Assembly: GCA_035235625.1 (NCBI GenBank)
Contig: CP141140.1
Coordinates: forward strand, 56,291,351-56,355,350
DNA length: 64,000 nucleotides
Reading direction: 5' to 3'
Source of the DNA: Saururus chinensis
Lineage: Eukaryota; Streptophyta; Magnoliopsida; Piperales; Saururaceae
The notes below the pieces were generated by a model, which did no database searches, was not told where the DNA came from, and saw nothing but the letters and a program-made list of their open reading frames with translations. The position numbers and the translations under genes were made by a program. Positions 39,064 through 52,100 of this stretch are shown piece after piece (positions within the stretch are counted from its first letter, which is position 1; each line of letters starts with the position of its first letter).

Positions 39064-42000
39064 TGTCACACCCCGGCGATGCCCGACCCGAGCCGAACCC
39101 GGTCCAGGGGCCGGTCAAACGCGCGGGGGCGACGAAGTGAAAATTGAGAAACGATTCTAGCGGAAGACTTAATCCCTAACCACGGGCGATTAACAGAAAC
39201 ACGGAGTGCGCACAATCCTTTGAGCAAGAGTAAATAAAAGGGGAGGAAAAGGTGTTGCTTATCACAAAGTAAACAACAATCTCAAACCCACAAGCTTAGT
39301 TAAGTAAAGCCCACACCGGCTCAGAATAAGTCATAAGCATCACAACTGTAAAATATGACATAAATCCAAAACAAGAACCCTACACAAAGGTTCTAACATA
39401 AAGCATGAAATAAACGAAAGTAAGTCACACAACGATCTCCATCATCACACCCAAGCTATCTCTGACCTTTCCTCAAAGAGGCAATCCTGTCCGTCTGCGT
39501 GTCGCACCACGCAGCCCCAAATCAAAACACAAAAAGAGGGGTGAGTTTAACAAACTCAGCAATGGTTTTAATATCACTAACAACATCGAAAATACGATAG
39601 CATGGCGATATAATCTTTCAAATCAACGATGTACAAGGTGTATCATTTTCTGATCACATATTCACATCACTTAAAAACTGCATCATAATGCATAATTCAA
39701 CCTGCATGGATGTATCTCTAACATACATATTCCCACATGCATAGTATCAAATTAAACTGCATGGATGTATCTCAAACATACATATTCCCACATGCATTAT
39801 TTCACAATTCAACCTGCATGGATGTATCTCTAACATACATATTCCCACATGCATTATTTCACAATTCAACCTGCATGGATGTATCTCTAACATACATATT
39901 CCCACATGCATTATTTCACAATTCAACCTGCATGGATGTATCTCTAACATACATATTCCACATGCATAATATCAAAATCAACATGCATGGATGTATCTCT
40001 AACATACATATTCCACATGCATTATATCAAATCAACCTGCATGGATGTATCTCTAACATACATATTCCACCTGCATAATATCAAAATCAACATGCATGGA
40101 TGTATCTCTAACATAAATATTCCCACATGCATTACATCAAAATCAACATGCATGGATGTATCTCTAACATACATATTCCTCATGCATAACATCAAAATCA
40201 ATATGCATGGATGTATCTCTAACATACATATTCCATATGCATAACATCAACATCAACAAGTATGGATGTATCTCTAACATACATATTCCCACATGCATTA
40301 TATCATCACAAACAACCTCCATCAAGGAGTAATCACACACTAATGTCACACAGACGGGAGCATAGACAAGGCCACGAAGGCGTGTCATGATCCAAAATTC
40401 TACACAAGAATTAAAGAAAGATTGGGGTGTCAATCCCTAATACTGCTCGCCCTGGACGATCCTGGCCAAGGATGTACCATTCTCACATAGAGAATCTAGA
40501 GCAGAGGTGTTCGCCCAGGGACATCTCCTGCGGAGAGAAGAGCCCGAGTTCTCACACAGAGAACCCTAGAACACGTGGTAGCGGGGTGCACACGGCATAC
40601 CACACTGGATTCTCAGGGTCCAGATGACACTCATCATAACATTCTCACAATCCGCAGGACAAGTACACAACTCGTCCCCACATCATTCCACTTAATTAGA
40701 CTCAACCCGGGGAGTGCACTCGTTCCACACAGGAACTTCAAATCGTTCCACACAGGAACTTCAAATCAAAATATGTCCTTTCGGACCAATCAACTTGCGA
40801 TTAATCCACGACCGATAAACCCGACACACAATTCCATCACATTGCATCCAATCAGTCAAATTCGATTAATCACGATGAAGCCTCACTTGGAAATCCATTT
40901 TCATGATGTGTGCAACATGGTACATGCGTGGGCAAAGTATACATGAATCCTAATCCATGATAAGTGCTCTCATCAGCCCCTAATGCATCATTCATAATCA
41001 CAATATTAAGCTTCAACATCATCATTTAACCCCCACATGTGTGTGTAACTAGTAGAAGCATTTCACATAATGCATATCAACATGCTTGAAAATCAACTCA
41101 CTACCACACTACACATGTGAATTTCTATCTAAACATGAATTCCAGCAAAAATCATAGTAGAAGAATCGTTGAAATCATAGCTAAATTCAAAACTCAACCA
41201 CAAAGGCTAAACACCTATAACATCACTTATTTCATCATTGAGTCATGGCAATCACCAACATCCACACACCACTAACCACCATCTATCATGACAAATCAGT
41301 CCAACAATTATTGTAGTCCTACTGAAAATATGCTTAACCAAAGGGAAACAACCATTCATAATTTCAAGATAATGATTCCAACATCATGCCACAAAACATA
41401 AGTCATTCCACCATCTCTAAGCATATATCTCAACTCTATAAACTTAATAGCATGCATTTTTAGTAGCCTAATATAGCTTAAAACACTCCACATTCATATA
41501 AATTTGGCAAGCTAAAGTGGAATCATCAAAATAGACATCATATGCACAACATGCAATTTTCTGTGTAGCCGATCGATCGCCCTTTAGGCCGTTTGATCGG
41601 TTACACGTAAAAATTTGAAATTTCTAGTTCAGTCGATCGATCGCCCTGCAGGGCCGATCGATCGCCAACACGGCAGAACAGTCATCTTCTTCCTTTCACA
41701 AATCCAAACCGAAACACCATAGATAGCACTTCAAATCCACATCTAACACCCTAATCATCATCAAAAGTCCTCCTTGACTTCCAGAATATCAAACCAAACC
41801 ATAATAATGCAAAACCCTAAGAAATCGGGATTAAATAATTCCATTTTCTAATCTTACCATTAACACACTAAATCAAGCAAACCATTTCGAAATAAGCCAA
41901 AAATGGAGAGTTTTACCATGGATAAACAGAGATTTTGAAGACCCATTACCTCAGCACTTAATTTAGCTCGGATTGAAGAGTCACCCTTCTTGAAATCCTT

Positions 42001-42766
42001 GAAAACACAATGAGTTTGAATTAAACTCTAATGGAAATCGATTTACTCAAGAAATCCCTAATTAAACCTTAGATCTAGGGATTGTTGGTAGTAAAAATCG
42101 AATTTTGAATGTTAGGGTTTGTAGTAAAACACAAATCAGTAGCTTTTGATGGTCAAAAACGAATTAAATCAAGGGGAAAATGGTAGATTTGGAAGAAATA
42201 AAGAGAAAAGTCATGGATTAGTGCTTAATTAGAGTAAGCTTACCTTAATCGGCTTCTAATTTGGGCCTAAGTGGGGATTAGGCCAGCCCTCCTTCCTTAG
42301 CCTATTCCCAAAAATGGAAATGGCTCTGGTTTACCCTTTTATAGTAAGGGTTGGGGTATGCATAGGTAAGTTTTGGGGTGTAAATATGAAAAGTAGGCTA
42401 AAAGTGGGTATTTTACAAATTTAAACACTGATTAAGCCTAATAAAATTTTGAAAAATTTTGTATGACCTTAAGTATATGTATAGGTTCATTTGACACAAA
42501 AATAAAATTTTCGATGGTGGGGCCCACAGGGGTCCCGCCAAAACCCTATGTTTTGGGAAAATAGTAAAAATTCTGAAAAATCTCAAAAGTTCACATTTGG
42601 TTTAAAATCACTTAAAACCACTAATGTTGAAGTTAATTTTGGTTAAAACCATCACAAACACTATTTATTTTACCAAATCACCAAATAAGATCAGAAAACA
42701 TGTAAATCCCATGATAACCAATAATTAAAGAAAACCAAAACCGGTTTAAAGATGAGGGTCCTTACA
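39064..42766 (-). mobile_element. Solo LTR, family A, younger copy (3703 bp)
   Basis: Begins TGTCACACCCCGG, ends GGGTCCTTACA, with an exact 5-bp duplication ATCCA (39059-39063, 42767-42771). It is homologous to 2312-5539. TATAAAAG on the minus strand at about 42336-42343 indicates minus orientation, with U3 of about 430 bp and a very long R-U5. It interrupts segment copy B. No internal coding region is attached. CG dinucleotides are better kept than in the 2312-5539 copy, which suggests a later insertion. Confidence 0.92.
39643..40310. repeat. 57-bp minisatellite inside solo LTR
   Basis: About 11 copies of a 57-bp unit containing CCTGCATGGATGTATCTCTA. The first unit (39643-39699) instead resembles the unit of the other family A LTR (TTTTCTGATCACATATTCAC). 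Frames of 113, 85, 89 and 67 codons through it are artefacts of the 3n period. Confidence 0.92.
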
Positions 42767-42832
42767 ATCCATGTGGTGGCTAAGAGAGTGGGGTTCATAT
42801 TCAAAACCTCTGCTTTCTCAAGCATAGTCTTA

Positions 42833-43265
42833 GGGCTTGTTTGGCTTGTGCTTTAAAGTAGAAAGAAAATAGATTTTTATTATAATCAATTTTTGGTAAG
42901 AAAAGAAAAAATGGAAGATGTTTGGTTAGAGTTTATTTGGATAATTTAAAAAAATATATCACATTTTAGCTCACTTTTAATTTTTTGTGTATAAAATGAC
43001 AAAAATAACCTCCAACATAATATCACACAAAAGAAATGATGGGTGGAATGCCTTTTCACATCATTTCAAAAAAGAAATAACTTTCTTTGAGAACTTAGAG
43101 GAGAGTTCTCGAAGAAATCAGATTTTGGGTCAATTCGGTTTGAATTAACCCAAAAGGTGATTTTTAGCCAGAAAAGTCATTTCAAATTAAAATGGGCCAT
43201 TCAAACGCTTTCCGCTCAAAGCATTTCCCACGTCTGGAAAGCACTTTCCACTCCCAAACAACCCC
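42833..43265. mobile_element. Tourist-like (PIF/Harbinger) MITE (433 bp)
   Basis: The ends are GGGCTTGTTTGGC and, read inward from the right, GGGGTTGTTTGGG, the classic Tourist terminus. The flanking 3-bp duplication is TTA (42830-42832, 43266-43268). The duplicate copy A gives the empty site (AGCATAGTCCTAGTCATCC near 32423), so the 3-bp duplication can be read by comparison. It is non-coding. Confidence 0.88.
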
Positions 43266-44278
43266 TTAGTCATCCAACCAACATTCCCTTGGTCCATTTC
43301 AGATTAGGCGCATGCGTCATTAGTTTTATGCATTAATGCATGAAACAAACTACATTGATTACAATTAGCGAGTAATGAGTGTTGTGACTTGTGAGATGAT
43401 AACCCTTTTCTTTAGCCTGAGAATGAAGTTTGGACCGTGGGTAAGTTGTACCTCACTTCAGCCTCTGAGCATATCTCATCTCTACTTTGATCTTGTACTT
43501 TGTACAAAAACAGGTTCAGCACTTGCAAGCCAAGTTGGACCAACGGTCAAAAAAATTGGATCATAACACGGTCCATCTGCAAATTATATGGCCTTTTCCA
43601 AAAAGGTGAAATGGCCTAATCACGTCGAAACTGGGGCAATTTGAGTCATTCGGGCCTGGTTTTGACACCATGGTAGCGTGCTTATGAAATAGACCCGTGA
43701 TGAACTATTTTGCATATGTCAATCAACGGCAGGTGCAACATAAATTGGGAGAAGGGGCCCTAAATTCAGGCTATGTTTTCGAGGCACTTTGGAAGGGAAA
43801 TCGATTTTTCCTCTTAAATGCAATATGTTACCTCAGGAAGGAAAATTTAATTTTCCCTCCAACTCTTTTGAGGAAGAGAGTTGGTAGAGAAAACACTTCC
43901 TCCACCTCACGGTGCCTCCTAAACGACCCCTAAGATACTTCAAGCCGATGGAAACCGCTTTTCTTTTCTATTGACCTGAGGCTAATACCACTAGGGAATG
44001 GAGATTACAACAGCAAGAAAACTCAAAGGTGAAAGACAAAAGAAGTATGCCTATCAAACTTTTCAAAATGCCATAATGCATTTGGGCTAGTCAAATTTGG
44101 ACACCGTTGTTTGTATCTTTGTTTTTGGCATGACAAACCGATGGCTAATGGAGTACTTGAATTTTGTTAAAAGCTATGAAATCTTGACCTAATGTAGTAA
44201 AACATGTAATTAGTGGTGGACCAAGGCAATGGCGTGCAGACTGGCAGGCTACAACTCATTGTTTCATGTAGGGTTATA

Positions 44279-44339
44279 GTCCCTCTAGTAGTTTTATTTT
44301 ACGTTTTAAAATAAATTAATTAATCTCTGATGGAAGGAG
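44279..44339. mobile_element. Very short Stowaway-like relic (61 bp)
   Basis: Flanked by TA on both sides (44277-44278, 44340-44341). The termini are GTCCCTCTAGTAG and, read inward from the right, CTCCTTCCATCAG. It could be a deleted Stowaway copy, but the short length leaves doubt. Confidence 0.35.
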
Positions 44340-45639
44340 TATTCTCAGGTTCCAGTAAGTCTCATGGGAAATTTGTATAATTTGGGGAGTTTTAATAAGA
44401 AGATATCAATTATCATGAGCTTGAGTTTGCATGCACCAGCGTGAGCTTGGGATCGCGAGTCATCAAATCATCCAACAACACATATTACTCAAGGCATAGA
44501 TAGTTTTAAATTACCTGCTGGCCCTATCATATTAAGATTCAACGACTCACAATGCCCTAATGTGTAACCACATACATCATTTTATATGGAGGATGTCATT
44601 CCCAAGAGAAGAAGATAGAACATACATGAGTTCTATAAAATAAAAAATAAAAATAGAACATGAATGGAATATGTGATGGATCACAAGAGGATCATGATTC
44701 TTAGGAGCATGGGCTTGCCCAGGAAGGTGCAAACGCTAACTGCATGATGAAATAAAAATAAAAATAAGGTTGGCAGCACGGACACCTTTGAGCTCATAGT
44801 GGAGCACATGCTTAGGTGCAAGGGTACATGTGTCTTTTTTTTTTCAAACATGTGTACAACCATGCATAAATCATTTAACTAATTCAATTTTCACTTAATC
44901 TCAATTAATAACCTCTCATATTAATTAAAAATTGTGGACCCTACTAGATCGCCTATAAGATCTCCATGTGATTTAATAAGTTAGGTGGTGACTATGTCCG
45001 AGTGATAATCTACTTATTTTTTTGTCCTTATAATATGATAAAAATAAGGTAAATTATGTCTTAATAGGAGAGAGGGTAAAATGTTTTCACACGTAGTGGG
45101 AATTTTTTTAAAAATAGAAGTGGGCCTTATGTACAATATATTGTTGTCAATCTTGTGGGATTATATCTTGCTCTTACAACTTTCAATTTATGTGTTTGTG
45201 GTGAGATTAGATTTATTTCATCGAGTCATATCAAATGAGATGTACCATGGGGCCATTATCCCATAACAAAATTAATAAATAAAACTTATAATTAAAACAT
45301 TAAAATTAATTACAAAAAAAGCTCCCAAAATTAGCCATCAAAATAATTCTGGGAGCTACCAAAACCATGATGTTTTAGTGTAGCTTAATTTTGATAGCTC
45401 CCAAAATAACTAAATCATAAACCCTTAAAGCTCCCAAATTTGTAAATAAGACATTTTACATATCCTCATGTTTTTTGGTATGCGTCACTTCATCAAATAT
45501 TATACTAGTAAGCTACTATGTCGATGAAGATTTACAACATATTACAACTTGTCATTGCCACCTTAGAATACATTATTCTTTTTAACGTGTTATCTAGCAC
45601 ATTCACTTTTAATCATGAAACTAGGGTAACAAACAACTC

Positions 45640-46135
45640 ATGATGTGTTGCAGTTCTTGCAGTTATTGAAGACTAAGTGGGCTAGTATATGCTGCAAGTT
45701 CTTTTGATCTTGAAATCTACTCTTCTGCAATTGTTGTAGAGGTGTTTCAACACGAAACTTATTATGTTCATGTAATAGACATTATTGAGATAAAGTATTT
45801 TAATTCTCACAAGTTTATATTGAAGTATAATTGGGTAGACATAAGAGCACAATGTAAAGGAAGGACATATGAAACTGTATGTAACCATATGTACAAGCAT
45901 CTTAAAGGAAACAAATTTGCTACGTGAAAGATACAATTGAACAAGATTGGTGTGTTGTTGTCAAGACTAGGCCCAAAGATAAGTTGAATGCACTATGGGA
46001 CAATGACTTGGAAGTGCCCCTAGATGAGTCATATGGCTAGCAACCACTTACCTATGTTAACGAAGAGGATACAATTGGTGTCAATTGCTTGAGACCAAAT
46101 GCAAAAAGGGAACACCAATTATTGCAATTGTAGAA
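45640..46135 (+). pseudogene. CACTA-transposon DUF4216-like remnant
   Basis: A plus-strand frame (45742-45927) contains a stretch resembling the DUF4216 domain that accompanies plant CACTA (En/Spm) transposases: ...VIDIIEIKY..HKFILKYNWVD. In a shifted frame, 45920-46020 has WCVVVKTRPKDKL, like the family's VFYV.DP...W.VVV.T.PRD. A further fragment, YVNEEDTIG, follows at about 46050, where the DUF4216 end is usually acidic. Frame changes and in-frame stops show it is dead. No tnp2 transposase core was seen nearby. Confidence 0.55.
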
Positions 46136-46959
46136 GAATTAGCTATGTAATAAGCTCCTCAGACATATTCTATTGATAAGAAGAATTAGATTTTGATAAT
46201 TAATTAGATATTAGTGTTTGTTTTTGTTTTCCATTTTTGTAAATTAAAAATAACATGTAATACTTAATTTTCTTAAATAGTCATATAATGTTCTATACTT
46301 ATGCAACATTTTATATATAGAAATGACTAATCTAAGTTGGTTGTCATCTTATTACATTCATTATGAAAGATGTTAATAGAATGTATTGATTTCAAAAGTT
46401 ACCGTAGCTTTAAGGATTTGTTATCTACATTTTAGTACATTTATGTCAATATATTTCCTAGATTACTCATTAGTGTATGGTTCAACATGTAGTTGTACAT
46501 AATATAAATTCTCAATTTTAGGGAAGATGGATAGTCAATAAAACCTCTATGAAGATAGTGTTTTGTCATCACCAAGAAAGAAGTGATGACTAATTCTATA
46601 ATGTGAGCTGAAAAGAAAGTATCCAATATTAGAGATGAATTTTGCTTCTTTGTTAACAAAAGACTCTTGTTATAAAAAGTACTTAGAATAGTAACAGTTA
46701 CACACTAATGAATATAAACACTTATTCTTATTTAATTTTGTTGTATTTTATTGGATTGCTTTCTTGATATAGGTGCTATTTTATTTCAGACAAATCCATA
46801 ACATCAATTTTAGTTATGTATGAAGTGTGATAGGGGTGTAGTAGATTTGTATTGTTGTATCTAAAAGAGTACACACATGAAGGTGGTTGAATGGGTATGG
46901 ATAAAGAAAACTTGGGTTTTCCCTAAAAATAAATATTTTTGTAGGGATAGAAAAATCGT

Positions 46960-47215
46960 CATTGAAAATATTTATTGCTACTAAAGCCACAATTTAAAAA
47001 AAAAATTATAAGGGCATATGCGTATTCACCCATTGAGTTTTTCGGTTGTAGTTTTGGGTTGTCACTAAAGCCACAAGACAAGAAGTGGGGACCTTTAGTG
47101 GAGGCCCAGAAACTAATGCTAAAGGCAGTGCCTTTTTCAGTGGCGACAATTTCCACAGCTACTTTCCGCACTACAAACAGTAGTTTAGGAACTACCACTA
47201 TTAAGTCTTACAAGT
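46960..47215. mobile_element. Possible CACTA subterminal region
   Basis: Contains phrases such as CAGTGGCGACAATTTCC, AGCTACTTTCC and CACTACAAACAG. These resemble subterminal repeats and the CACTA-type terminus of plant En/Spm elements. It lies 0.8 kb downstream of the DUF4216-like remnant in the right orientation. No matching opposite end was found, so this is tentative. Confidence 0.3.
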
Positions 47216-47645
47216 TGTATTAGACCTCTACATATTTGAAAGAAATTTAAATGGCATGATGGCTTAATGCACCAAAAATTATAGTTGAAGGCAACCCCTT
47301 ATTGATTATCAATATCTAATTCAAGCAAGTTCTGTAGGATATGAATGTAATTATTAAAATACTAAAATTTTATTGATAAAATATTGTTAAGAACTAGTTA
47401 TACTAGGCATAAATTTATATTGAAAGCATGTGAACAATGACAAAGTTAATTAGATAGACATACGAAAAAAAAGAAGTTGAAGGAGGATATTGCATATATC
47501 TTTTGAAGCAGCTCAAATTGCAAAATTATCATCGTTATTGCTTTTGTTCTTGCAAAATCATAAAAAAAGCTGCAACTATAAAACAATAGCTACTTTTCTG
47601 TACAAATTGTTTTTCTTTTAAGATTGTGAATAATAATATTATACT

Positions 47646-47783
<138 letters not shown>

Positions 47784-48699
47784 TGCAGTCATATTGAGAA
47801 TGAAGAGATCATGTGATTTGGAATGCAAAGTTTGCCTTTTATAAACTTATATTTCTTCATTTATACATAGTAAGTTGCATTTATTTTCATGTATCTTGCA
47901 TTGATCATGATGGTCATTTATTGTCTACCATGTTGCTTCACTTCTTGGTGTTAATTTTTTTACTAATGGTTTTTCCTTTTTATTAATGCATCCCCATATT
48001 TTCTATAGTTCTCGTTTAGTGACTAAAAAATGTAGAAAATAGCAAAAGCTTAAAACTATGCAAAGCTTCACAATTTTTCCTTAAATTGCATCTTGTTCAT
48101 AAGTAGTATATTACAATAAAGAGTTTGAAAAGAGAGCAAAAATCTGATAAATTGATATTCAGGCCTTTTGAGAATTTTGCTCAGTTACATTTGCATGAGT
48201 TCCTATTAGACTAGCATTAAAAATACTAAGAAAATGTCATTCTTTTGGACTTGCATACTTGAAACATGAAAATTATTTACACTGCTTAAAAATCTTCTTC
48301 TAATACCATGTTAGTGTTGGAACATGTTCATGTTCATGAATTGAAGAAAGAAATACAATGCCATTTATGGGACCAGGAGGACTCACTATTTCCTTCCCCT
48401 AATGAGATTTTCTAAGTCCATGGGACCCCAGAAATCTAGAAGGGTTCATGGAATTGGTCATGAAATAACTCCAACTAGCTTGTGGAGGGCTTTGTCTAGT
48501 CATGCCATAACCTCCTCAATCAATGGGTAAAATTCTAAAAAAGAGTAAATTTCATACCTTGAGGATGAAATTTTAAAATAGGTGGAGAGTTCAACGTATA
48601 AAGAGGAAATAAAGTGAAGATAAAACTAGGGAGATAAAGATGAAGAGGGATCAAATGATGGATTTCTTTGAAGCTCACATGAGGTAGGTATAAGCATAA

Positions 48700-48970
48700 G
48701 ACTGCTGATTAGTTGATATAATCATGTTTGATTGGGAAAATACTCTTTTATAAAGTTTATACTAATTTCTTGCAACATGTATATAGGAAAGGTAATAGGG
48801 CTGCACACACTTTAGTTAAATTGGTCCCTCTTATGGGATGTTGTTTTCAGTTTGGTAGACCTCCACCTTCTCTCTTTTATGTAGTTAAGGAGGCTACCTA
48901 TGTGTGCTTACTTGTGAGCATAATTAAACTTTCTTTAGCAAAAAAAAGATAAAAATAAAATTACCACCAG
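48700..48970 (+). pseudogene. LINE (L1-type) 3' remnant with RNase H tail
   Basis: A short frame includes HVYRKGNRAAHTLVKL, which resembles the C-terminal RNase H end of plant L1-type retrotransposons (H.YREGN..AD.LA). It runs on through FGRPPPSLF-like text to a stop. An A-rich stretch (48936-48960) follows the stop, consistent with a LINE 3' tail. The reverse transcriptase and upstream ORF are missing, so this is a 5'-truncated copy, the usual LINE form. There is no catalytic potential. Confidence 0.5.
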
Positions 48971-48974
48971 TTAC

Positions 48975-50345
48975 TTTTATTTTTTTGTTTTTAGTTTTTT
49001 TATGAAAACAACTATACTAGTTTGGCAAAACATTTAAACAATCATTTAACTTGTTGGTACCCCAAGGACAAAGTATTATGAAGAATTTTCAACTGTGAAC
49101 ACGCCACATGTTGTTTACTTGTGGTGTGCTAAGTAGACCATCCAAACTCATTGGATAATAAATAGTAAATAAATTTACAAGTATTCGGTGTCATCCTATT
49201 GCTAAGGATCAGTGCCTCGTACATGGAGAGAAAATTCTCTCCTTGGCAGATCTATTTCTAATGCATGCTCAGAATTAACCCTGCCTAAGGCCAGGTTTCA
49301 TTTGGCTTTACCCCTATCTCTTCTTTTGCAGTTTGCAAGTCCTTCCCCTCCCCTCCTCTTCCCTCATTGATTGTCACGGGAGGGAGAGCCCTCTCTCACC
49401 GGAGCTGGCAATGCAGGCCTAAATCTCTTGTTCAAGGCATTCACTCCTCCACGCGTCTCACCATCTATGACCTCGTTGGGGCCCGTGAACCCACCTCCCT
49501 TGTCACCTCTTTGAACTGGGTTTGTCCCCCATGTGGTTGTCCTCACTACCATTTTGCCTCATCTACTTCAGGAAACGTGTGGCCATTTGCATGCCCTTTG
49601 TTTGCCTGCTTTTGGTCGTGGCTACCTTTTATCTTCCTATTGCTGAAGATTAGCTCTTCTTGCTCCCGTTAATATCAATTCGTCTCCCCTTAAGATCAAT
49701 TTGTCTCCCCTCAAATCATTGCATTGTTGAATTGAAAGTGGATCTTTCCCTCTCAATGCAATGATTTGAGGGATTGCATCCACCAGTCTTGCATCTCTTT
49801 CCAACTCCTTTGTCTATTGCTTCTAGTGCATCATTATTTTAGTATCTTTATGATATATCTTAATTATACAGTCTTCATTGCATTAGTATGTTTGACTTAT
49901 GATATAAATACGATTCCTCTTTTACATGACAAAAATTATGCTTTGTTTTTCGTTATTTGCATTGGTAATTTCTATTGATTTTTGTTAAGTAGAAAGGAAG
50001 TGGAGTTAGCTTTTTGTTGTTTTCTGATGATGTTTCATACTTGCTTTAAAGTTGTTAGTTTCTTCTAATTATTGTAATAGGAACAAATAGTTCTCTCTCT
50101 CTCTCCCTCTTATCTAAAGAGAGATGGAGGGCCGGCTTTTCCTATTTTTATTAGATGTACTTTATGTATGAGTATGTGAAATGAGTTGTTATTTTTTATT
50201 TTTATCTTCTCTACATAGAGAGATGGTCCTTGGAATTTTTTCCTCTTGTATACGACTAGACACCTTTAAGTATTATTTGGTTAATTATCACTATATTGGG
50301 TTTGTGGTCTTTAATTTACTTTTCTAGTGAGAGTCTTGTATACTC
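48975..50345. other. Non-coding DNA, no gene recognised
   Basis: Includes a 101-codon plus-strand frame at 49367-49672 in a locally GC-richer patch, with no family resemblance. A short inverted phrase, TCAATGCAATGATTTGAGGG, around 49750 mirrors CCCTCAAATCATTGCATTGTTGA near 49707, a small hairpin. Confidence 0.4.
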
Positions 50346-50347
50346 TT

Positions 50348-50350
<3 letters not shown>

Positions 50351-50427
<77 letters not shown>

Positions 50428-50472
50428 CGAGAGAGAGAGAGAGAGAGAGAGAGAGTGTGTGTGTGTGTGTGA
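50351..50472. repeat. (TA)n(GA)n(GT)n compound microsatellite
   Basis: About 35 TA units (50351-50420), then GA repeats with one GAGC interruption (50421-50455), then GT repeats to 50472. It forms the left flank of the element at 50473-50926. Confidence 0.97.
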
Positions 50473-51025
<553 letters not shown>

Positions 51026-51269
51026 AAAACGGTAAGCTCAAGTCAATTTGATAAAAGAGTTTATTAGGTTAATTTTAAAAATATAGATCTAACTAATATT
51101 TATTGAGAGTAGAATAAAAATAAAATAAAAAGAGCATCATAAAAAATAGGGGGCCATAAATTTTAGGCCCACTTGGAAACATGGACCCCCTTCATTATGA
51201 CATTTCAATCTCGCCATAAAATCATGATTGAGATTATATTTCTACTTTGGGTCTTTAGAGCTGTAAAAT

Positions 51270-52100
51270 TGTAACGTCTGAGAATTTTCTAAATTTCCGA
51301 AGTCGGTGTGGAAATTAGGGTATTAAACCCCTTGACTTTTTCATAAGAATAACTTAATCATCAGTTTAAATTAGTGACTGTAACTTATATGGATGGACAT
51401 TAGACAGAAATATCTTCAAAACGCCACCAAGAAAGCATGAATCGGAGTTCGGATGAGAGAGATACGACATTTCAAAGTTGAATATAGCCCGCTAGACCCA
51501 TTTACCCGAATTAGACGCGTAAATTAGTCATTTAAGTCGTTTACGGGCCCGATTATTTATGGTGACGAAAATTAATAAAAAATGGGCCCAAGTAGCCTAT
51601 TTAGCCCAACTCCTAAAGAGATTAGGAACCATAATCTCCATGCCTATAAAAAGGCTAATTAGGGCTAATGGAAGCGAGTTATCTTTTGACCGTTAAGGGA
51701 AGGAGGAGGAGCAGTCATTGAAATTTTTTGGCAAGGATCCGGTGGCGATGGATCTATGACAATAGGGCCATTGAAGTAGGATTTCAAGTTGAGATTAGTA
51801 GGGAATTTGTTAGGTAATTTTATTAAAAATTATGTTAATATTGATTTTTGCATATAGTGTTCATGTAATTATGTGAACAGTAATTTGATTTTATGGTTGC
51901 CGAAACAGTGGTAGGAAAGGAGCCACATTGGCCTTGGCCGTGGCATCCCTAGCTCTGGCTGCGGCGGCCCTGGCTCTGGTGGTAGATTCGGCTACCGCTG
52001 TGCAGGCTGCCGGGTCATAAGAAAAAAAACAACAGAGGATTCTAGCTATCGGTCGTGCAGAGGTGGCCAGGGGCGGGCTGCTGAGCTTGGGCCTTTAGAA
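51270..52100 (+). mobile_element. Probable incomplete LTR (TGTAACG type)
   Basis: Starts TGTAACGTCTGAG, close to the start of the solo LTR at 36883. It has GGGCCC-rich U3-like text and a TATAAAAAG box at about 51642, about 370 bp in, as expected for an LTR promoter. I could not find the matching ...CGTTACA end or a target duplication, so the 3' border is unknown and the copy is probably truncated. Confidence 0.4.

Larger units (their letters stand above)
39000..45335. repeat. Segment copy B of the diverged direct duplication
   Basis: This is the counterpart of copy A (32340-36365). The phrase CTCTGGATATAA just before 39059 matches 32388, and matching resumes after the solo LTR, then across the Tourist-like MITE, to the shared ATTAGCCATC near 45325. 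Once inserts are removed, the shared backbone of each copy is roughly 2 kb. No gene was recognised in it. The two copies may be a local duplication or two members of one dispersed repeat. Confidence 0.7.

Noticed and set aside
39737-40433. Several 67-113 codon ORFs on both strands
   Set aside because: They are products of the 57-bp minisatellite inside a solo LTR, open on both strands, with no known family.
49367-49672. 101-codon plus-strand ORF
   Set aside because: Locally GC-richer but with an opposite-strand ORF and no recognisable motif.
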